DNA of 64,000 nt, from positions 3,194,300 to 3,258,299 of the forward strand of contig OY811978.1 in assembly GCA_963681505.1 (NCBI GenBank), written 5' to 3'. Positions 59,272 to 64,000 of this stretch are shown piece after piece. Numbering within the stretch: the stretch's first letter is position 1; each line of letters opens with the position of its first letter. The DNA is from Eunapius fragilis. Lineage: Eukaryota; Porifera; Demospongiae; Spongillida; Spongillidae. Below the pieces are notes generated by a model that made no database searches, had not been told where the DNA came from, and worked only from the letters and a program-made list of their open reading frames with translations. The translations under genes were made by a program, and so were the position numbers.

Positions 59272-59995
59272 AACCTTGTTAAATTAGATTTTAGAAAATT
59301 ACTATCTTACGTTATAATTTCATTGTCATTGAGTATGGTCACCATGATGTTGTTTGTTCAGCCATTGCACCAGTGTCTTTTAAAATGACCAAACATTGCA
59401 TAGATAATTGATAAGCTGTATAACCATGCAAACAGTTTCAGGACGGCCGGGCGTGGATCTCACCTTTTCTTTGGTTTCTTTCAATCAGCAGGTAATCAAC
59501 ACAACACGTGACTTATCCTTGACTGCAAAACCAGTACGTGTTTTAATGTAAAAAAAAAAACAACGTAACGGTAACAGTACTAAGATATTAATTGTCTATT
59601 TGTAATAACGTACCGAGAACAAACTGCAAATGTGCCAGATGGAAGATATTTACATTCAAACTGCCGATGGAAATAAAGCTGCGGATGGTTACATCACCGT
59701 ACCTCTAGATTTCTTTTGGTTGCATGAAAAGAAGTAAACATATATCGGAAAATAAACTTGTATAAACTTGCTGACTCGCTGTATGGACCGTTTTGCTATA
59801 CTGCTGTTCGTGGGTCTTCCCTTGGATATTTCTTTACACAAAGCGGGTTCCATGCAGCCTTTGCTGCTTGGCTAGCCTTTCTCCGCATGATAGGAGTGAT
59901 TTGTGTCTGAAAAGACCGTTTTCGCTTTCAACAACAACACCGTTAATGCCACTCATTAAAAATGGCTCCGTTGCCTTAGCGATAGCGTTCCTACG

Positions 59996-60190
59996 ATGGG
60001 AAACGGCCATTCTTCTTATACACACGATTCGGAACAATTTAGAAAGAGAAAGAGAAATTTAGCTAAAACTATTGGTGATTTTTTACCATATATCAAAGAC
60101 TGTATTGAAACCAAAAAATATATTGGCAAACACTTATGTAACAAATGTGCATTGTCAGATTTTAATTCCTGTGCATATGAATCAAAATAA
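59996..60190 (+). CDS. Small ORF, possible N-myristoylated Cys-rich peptide
   Basis: 64 residues. MGNGHSS fits the MGxxxS myristoylation pattern, followed by a basic FRKRKRNLAK, a hydrophobic/amphipathic IGDFLPYIKDCIE, and CNKCALSDFNSC. No known family, no Kozak or splice evidence. It may be chance or the last exon of an unknown gene. Confidence 0.25.
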   Translation: MGNGHSSYTHDSEQFRKRKRNLAKTIGDFLPYIKDCIETKKYIGKHLCNKCALSDFNSCAYESK

Positions 60191-60283
60191 ATTCAAGTGA
60201 ACCAAATTCACATAAATATTTTAGGACGCAATACATACATGTACGGAGAATTACAATAATGACATGAATAACTTACTTTCAGA

Positions 60284-60880
60284 ACAGGGGCGGCGGTGGG
60301 GGGGGGGGGGGGGGGGGGGGGGGGGCAAGGGGGGCTTTAGACACTAACGCCACTGATGTTGCTGATGAATTCTCCACTACTAACGATGAACGCACCAGAT
60401 ACCACAGGAAAAAGTTTTTAAATCCTAGCCTTGGGTTTTTAGGGTGGTTTTTTTACAAAAAGCCATCCTGGAATTGAGCGTCTAGCATGGGAATATCGCA
60501 AAAACCATCCTGGGATTTGGCCTCCAGGGTGGGAATGGCCTAAAAACCATGCTGGGTTTGTCGAACAAAAACCATGTTGAAGCAATGAATAAATATGAGC
60601 TCAACATGTTTTTGTTCGACAAACCCAGCATGGTTTTTAAGCTATACCCACCCTGGACGCCAAATCTCAGGATGGTTTTTACGATATTCGCTCAATTCCA
60701 GGATGCTTTTTGTTAAAAACCACCGTAAAAACCCAAGGCTGGGATGATAAAACTTTTTCCTATGTACTTCGGTAGTACTGTAGTTTTACTGATGCTTTGT
60801 AACGAAATTCATGTGATCATGAAATAATTATCCATTGTTCAGTTTAGCCCCCAAATATGACAAGCTTCCGCCGCCCCTGT
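60284..60880. mobile_element. Foldback MITE with TIR ACAGGGGCGGCGG and G28 tract
   Basis: The outer ends ACAGGGGCGGCGG / CCGCCGCCCCTGT are inverted. Inside, 60415-60750 folds as a long hairpin (ccatgctgggtttgtcgaac with its complement near 60625). No clear TSD. Confidence 0.8.
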
Positions 60881-61086
60881 CTATGGCAGGTTAAACCTGG
60901 TATTAGTCACAGCGAATGCCAGAGCCTTGTTGTTCCGTTCGTTGGCAACTGGCTGTTAGTCGCCTCGCCTTCTCCCCCCTGGTGGTTTGTTGTTTATATA
61001 TAGCATAACTGTGTACAGCTCTAGCTTAGATCTGTATTATATGACTTGTATTAACAGTCATAAATGTATTCTCTTGTTCATCAATA

Positions 61087-61178
61087 ATAATAATACAGTT
61101 GTCAGAGACATCTATGGTCACCTCAGCATCTCTATGGTGAGGTCTGTGGCTAGATCCATTATGGGAAGAGATAGTTAA
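61087..61178 (+). pseudogene. RLE-module C-terminal remnant
   Basis: VVRDIYGHLSISMVRSVARS then IMGRDS and a stop, like VLRDVYGRLNLHLVRANATA at the end of the gene at 49526. Confidence 0.55.
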
Positions 61179-61363
61179 TTAAAACTTTTGTAGGTAGGCT
61201 AGGTGTTTAACTTTTTGTGAATAGTGTATATCAATAATGTTAATAATAAAGTGTGTATTATACGTATTGTAGGTGGTAGCATATTAATAATAATTATCTA
61301 TTCGTGTATTCTTCACATTGACGACGTTCACAACAAGACACAATTCAGATATACTAACAAGAC

Positions 61364-61497
61364 AAACCAAACATCTTTCTCAACACACGCACATGTACCA
61401 TGGTAACAGTTTGCACACAGACATCAAATGTTGAAATGATTCAGTACAAGAATTCCCTGTCCATTATACCTGATAGAAATGAAGAAGAGCCATGTCA
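61364..61497. repeat. Dispersed repeat shared with 15625-15765
   Basis: Same orientation, more than 97% identical. A further weak match (caggagaact...tagtgta) follows at 61768 and 15788. Confidence 0.9.
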
Positions 61498-61867
61498 AGG
61501 GAACACATTATAAATGACAAGAAAACAAATACTGAATACACATTACTACGCCCACTGTACACACTATTTAGTCCAACGTGTACACAGTTCTTGTGTTGTG
61601 TTACAGGTACAGTACATGTAAATCAAAAAAAAAAAAGATTCTGTACAATAAAATTATTATTTTTTAATTATTTTTTTTAAACAGAGCTGATGGAGAAATA
61701 ATAACATTTTTAAATGTACCTTATTTGCTATTAAACTACAAAATCCTATTTGGATAATAGGTGGTTAACAGGAGAACTATGGTAGTGTAATGATCTGATA
61801 TGCAACAATGTAAAGTATGCAAAGGGGGAGGTCCGAGGACAGAGAATAAATACAAAATGGAACTTAC

Positions 61868-61959
61868 TTTTGGGGAATTTTCGAATGAGTAATTTTCTCA
61901 CTTCGTCGTACATAAAAATGAGTAGCACAAAGCCAACTGACATCACCCACCATTCCAAC
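61868..61959 (-). CDS. ATPase exon TM10
   Basis: 92 nt, phase 2 to 1: [20 protein letters not shown] then [10 protein letters not shown]. Donor gtaagt at 61867. Confidence 0.9.
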
Positions 61960-64000
61960 CTTTGAACAAGATGGAAAACTTAATTTTTAATGAAAATTAC
62001 CCAAGAGGGGCGGTACCTCAGCTCATAAAATGTTAAGCCATTGTTAATCAGGGGGCAGTATGTAAGCACAACAGCCAGACAGGTCTCACTCATCAAGGCA
62101 AAGATTGTGAGGTAATTGCTGTGTGGAAGAGAAAGGGATTGTGTCATGCTGTGCTATCATCCCTGTAGGGGCACACATGCATACATGTATCATGCTGGTG
62201 AAATAATGGGATGGTCTAATGCCCACATAAGCACATGATGGCTGTGGCAAAGATGGTGACCAGCCAATAACAGTGTTAGAGATCAAGTCAGATGGCCCAC
62301 AGTAAAGGTACAAAGTATTTGGTAACAGAATACAGCTTTGGTAATGTTTCAAATTATATGTATCTCTATCATTATTTCAGAAATACGCATATAGAAATTT
62401 AGCTGTAGATTCTTAAACTGCGGCTTCAGTACATATGGTTTGAACATAGTATACCTGCAAAGACCTACAACCCTGGCCAAAATAAACAGCAAACGTCACG
62501 AGAAGCAGTACTCACAAGCACTACAGAGAGCAAACCAGACTTACTTAATGCCTTGAGAGAATATTGAGTTTGTTCGTGTCTTGGATATGATCAGGTTAGC
62601 CCACTGGGACGTTACTATGGCAGCAAAGAAAATGGTGTAGCAAGTGTACTCCACTTGCTTGCGTTGTGCATAGCCCTGAGGGTTAAATTAAGGACAAAAA
62701 TGGCTTATGTCCTAAAACATGAAAGTGTTCTTACCCAGTCTTGACCATAGCTGTCTTGCACAATGACAGAAGGGTTGTCCCAGTTTTTCCTCAGACCAAT
62801 CAGTGTGTAAGGCATAAAGCCACTATGTCCCATCACTACAAAGTAACCAAAAAATCCAGCCACAGCCTGTGAATATTATGAAGGGGAGGGAGGGAGGGGG
62901 AGGGAGGCACATAGCTCAAATGTTGCACACAGGTATTTACTCTAACCAGCTACAGTTTATTTGCTGCAAGAAACCTGACATTCCAAGAGGCTTTGGTTGC
63001 TAAATTATTGTACATATTCATATGGTGCACCGTGTATGAGGTGAGGGAGTACGTATTATGTATGAGGGACAACAGCACACACTGTCCATTAGAGGTGGAA
63101 ATGCAGGGTTTTTATTTATTTTTTAAAGCTTCCAACTCTCTGTTATAACAGCACTAGTTTCACAACTCCTCCTTACTTCTAACATTCCAATTTGCGCGTA
63201 AGATTGGAACAAAAGCTTCTGACTGGCCAATCTATCCCTCGTAGGGTCTCGAGGGGCCCGCTCCATTATCTTGCTCTCTGCCCTCTCATAAGCCAATGAA
63301 ACAGCAGGAATCTAAGGAATGAAGGAATGAGGGGGGAGGGGGGGGGGGGGGGGGCTGGCTTAGTACAACAAGCCCAGCCCTGATGGTTGCACGTACAATA
63401 TCTGTCCCTATGCAGATGAGGACGATGGCAATAGCTCCTAAGGGTAGAGGGACGTTTGCCAGAATGAAGAGCAAAAATGGAGTGAGCTCAGGTATGTTGG
63501 CCGTCAGTGCATAGCCAATGGTCTTCTTGAGGTTGTCAAAGAGAAGGCGACCTGTGGAGTATGGAACATTAATGTACTTACATATAATGGTGACATGATA
63601 ACATTGGTGTTTGCCACCTAGCTCAACTCATTGCATACTACATGCTGTCAGTTGAAAACTGCTATTTATTTTTAATGGACCTTTTGAATTTGATTGCAAC
63701 GTTTCAGTTTCATGTCATTGCGATTTCTCCATCACGTTTATTAGGATCTCATGAATTTTTTTAAATATCATTAATTCATGTTACTGGCCATACACATGGC
63801 ATTATACCTTACTACATGATGTGCACTTCAACAGTTTGCCACGAGATGCTCTCCACCATGCACCATGCAACCACATGAAAAATTGTCCACAGACAGTCAC
63901 CTTCTTCCACTGCTGTCACAATGGACGCAAAGTTATCGTCAAGGAGGATCATATCAGAGACCTGCTTGGCCACTTCTGTCCCTGTGATGCCCATGGCCAC
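61868..64000 (-). CDS. Na+/K+-ATPase alpha-type pump, C-terminal half (5' end beyond window)
   Basis: Seven exons: 63901-64000 (partial), 63397-63551, 63177-63311, 62735-62866, 62545-62675, 62017-62118 and 61868-61959. All join in phase. They encode [13 protein letters not shown] (end of P domain), then [20 protein letters not shown] (TM5 with its ion-binding region), [17 protein letters not shown] (TM6), [20 protein letters not shown], then TM7-TM10 with [42 protein letters not shown] and [15 protein letters not shown]. This is the normal P2C order, and it supplies what the left copy lacks. The final exon (expected about 8 residues, usually ending ETYY) was not located; its donor is at 61867. 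P2C pumps also need a beta subunit, none of which is seen here. An H+/K+ pump is possible but less likely outside vertebrates. Confidence 0.9.
62017..62118 (-). CDS. ATPase exon TM9
   Basis: 102 nt, phase 2 to 2: [20 protein letters not shown] then [13 protein letters not shown]. Confidence 0.9.
62545..62675 (-). CDS. ATPase exon TM8
   Basis: 131 nt, phase 0 to 2: [44 protein letters not shown]. Confidence 0.92.
62735..62866 (-). CDS. ATPase exon TM7
   Basis: 132 nt, phase 0 to 0: [20 protein letters not shown] and the TM7-TM8 loop [14 protein letters not shown]. Here beta-subunit contacts (SYGQQW-like) are conserved. Confidence 0.92.
63177..63311 (-). CDS. ATPase exon after TM6
   Basis: 135 nt, phase 0 to 0: [45 protein letters not shown]. 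Confidence 0.93.
63397..63551 (-). CDS. ATPase exon TM5/TM6
   Basis: 155 nt, phase 1 to 0: [40 protein letters not shown] and [10 protein letters not shown]. The TM5-TM6 ion-binding region is present. Confidence 0.93.
63591..64000. repeat. Copy of 2086-2507 (intron plus exon)
   Basis: About 97% identical with roughly a dozen substitutions and small indels. Includes the splice donor region. Confidence 0.95.

Overview
Eukaryotic, animal-type DNA: multi-exon genes with GT-AG and some GC-AG introns, long microsatellite-filled introns, and many eukaryotic transposons. Three Death domains joined to a nucleoside-phosphorylase-like domain, plus the transposon mix, suggest an early-branching metazoan. 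A sponge is my best guess, but this is inference. There are no bacterial operons and no CRISPR array. I found no confident RNA gene. Two 200-base N gaps (1886-2085 and 59072-59271) show that this is a scaffold of several contigs.

Layout. 1-1104 is the 3' end of a Helitron-type helicase gene with an OTU protease domain. 2086-14100 (minus strand) holds many short exons of a Na+/K+-ATPase alpha-type pump. It contains an internal duplicated block (10.2-12.6 kb) with disabling lesions, and nearly every intron is a minisatellite. A third decayed fragment lies at 18.6 kb. The real 3' end of an ATPase gene (TM5 to TM10) is at 61.87-64.0 kb and runs off the right edge. The sequence at 2086-2507 is about 97% identical to 63591-64000, so the left copy is either a duplicated allele in the assembly or a recent partial duplication.

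14.2-23.9 kb is mostly transposon debris: foldback MITEs, a G-tract MITE with an 8-bp target duplication, a large inverted-repeat element and a polypurine repeat family. 25.7-39.9 kb (plus strand) is a Death-Death-linker-linker-PNP-linker-Death gene built wholly from phase-1 exons. A decayed DIRS-like tyrosine-recombinase retrotransposon sits antisense in its last large intron. 40.4-42.3 kb is a hAT-like element (8-bp TSD) carrying a restriction-like-endonuclease (RLE) gene fragment. Related RLE modules recur at 47.7, 49.5, 50.5 and 61.1 kb. A second Death-domain gene lies at 48.5-49.0 kb.

53.0-55.4 kb is a nested pair of transposons. A hAT-like MITE (TSD CCTGACGT) is interrupted by a 2,189-bp element (TSD CCCCCGGGC). 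The inner element carries a RecQ-type helicase gene converging on a zinc-finger/coiled-coil gene. Its termini and its 9-bp target duplication are shared by two 120-124-bp palindromic MITEs elsewhere in the window, which points to one mobile family with no superfamily name I can assign.

The two main candidates for new biology are the Death/PNP protein and the RecQ element. The first looks like an immune-type cell-death effector whose enzyme domain resembles nucleosidase effectors. The second comes with its own MITEs.
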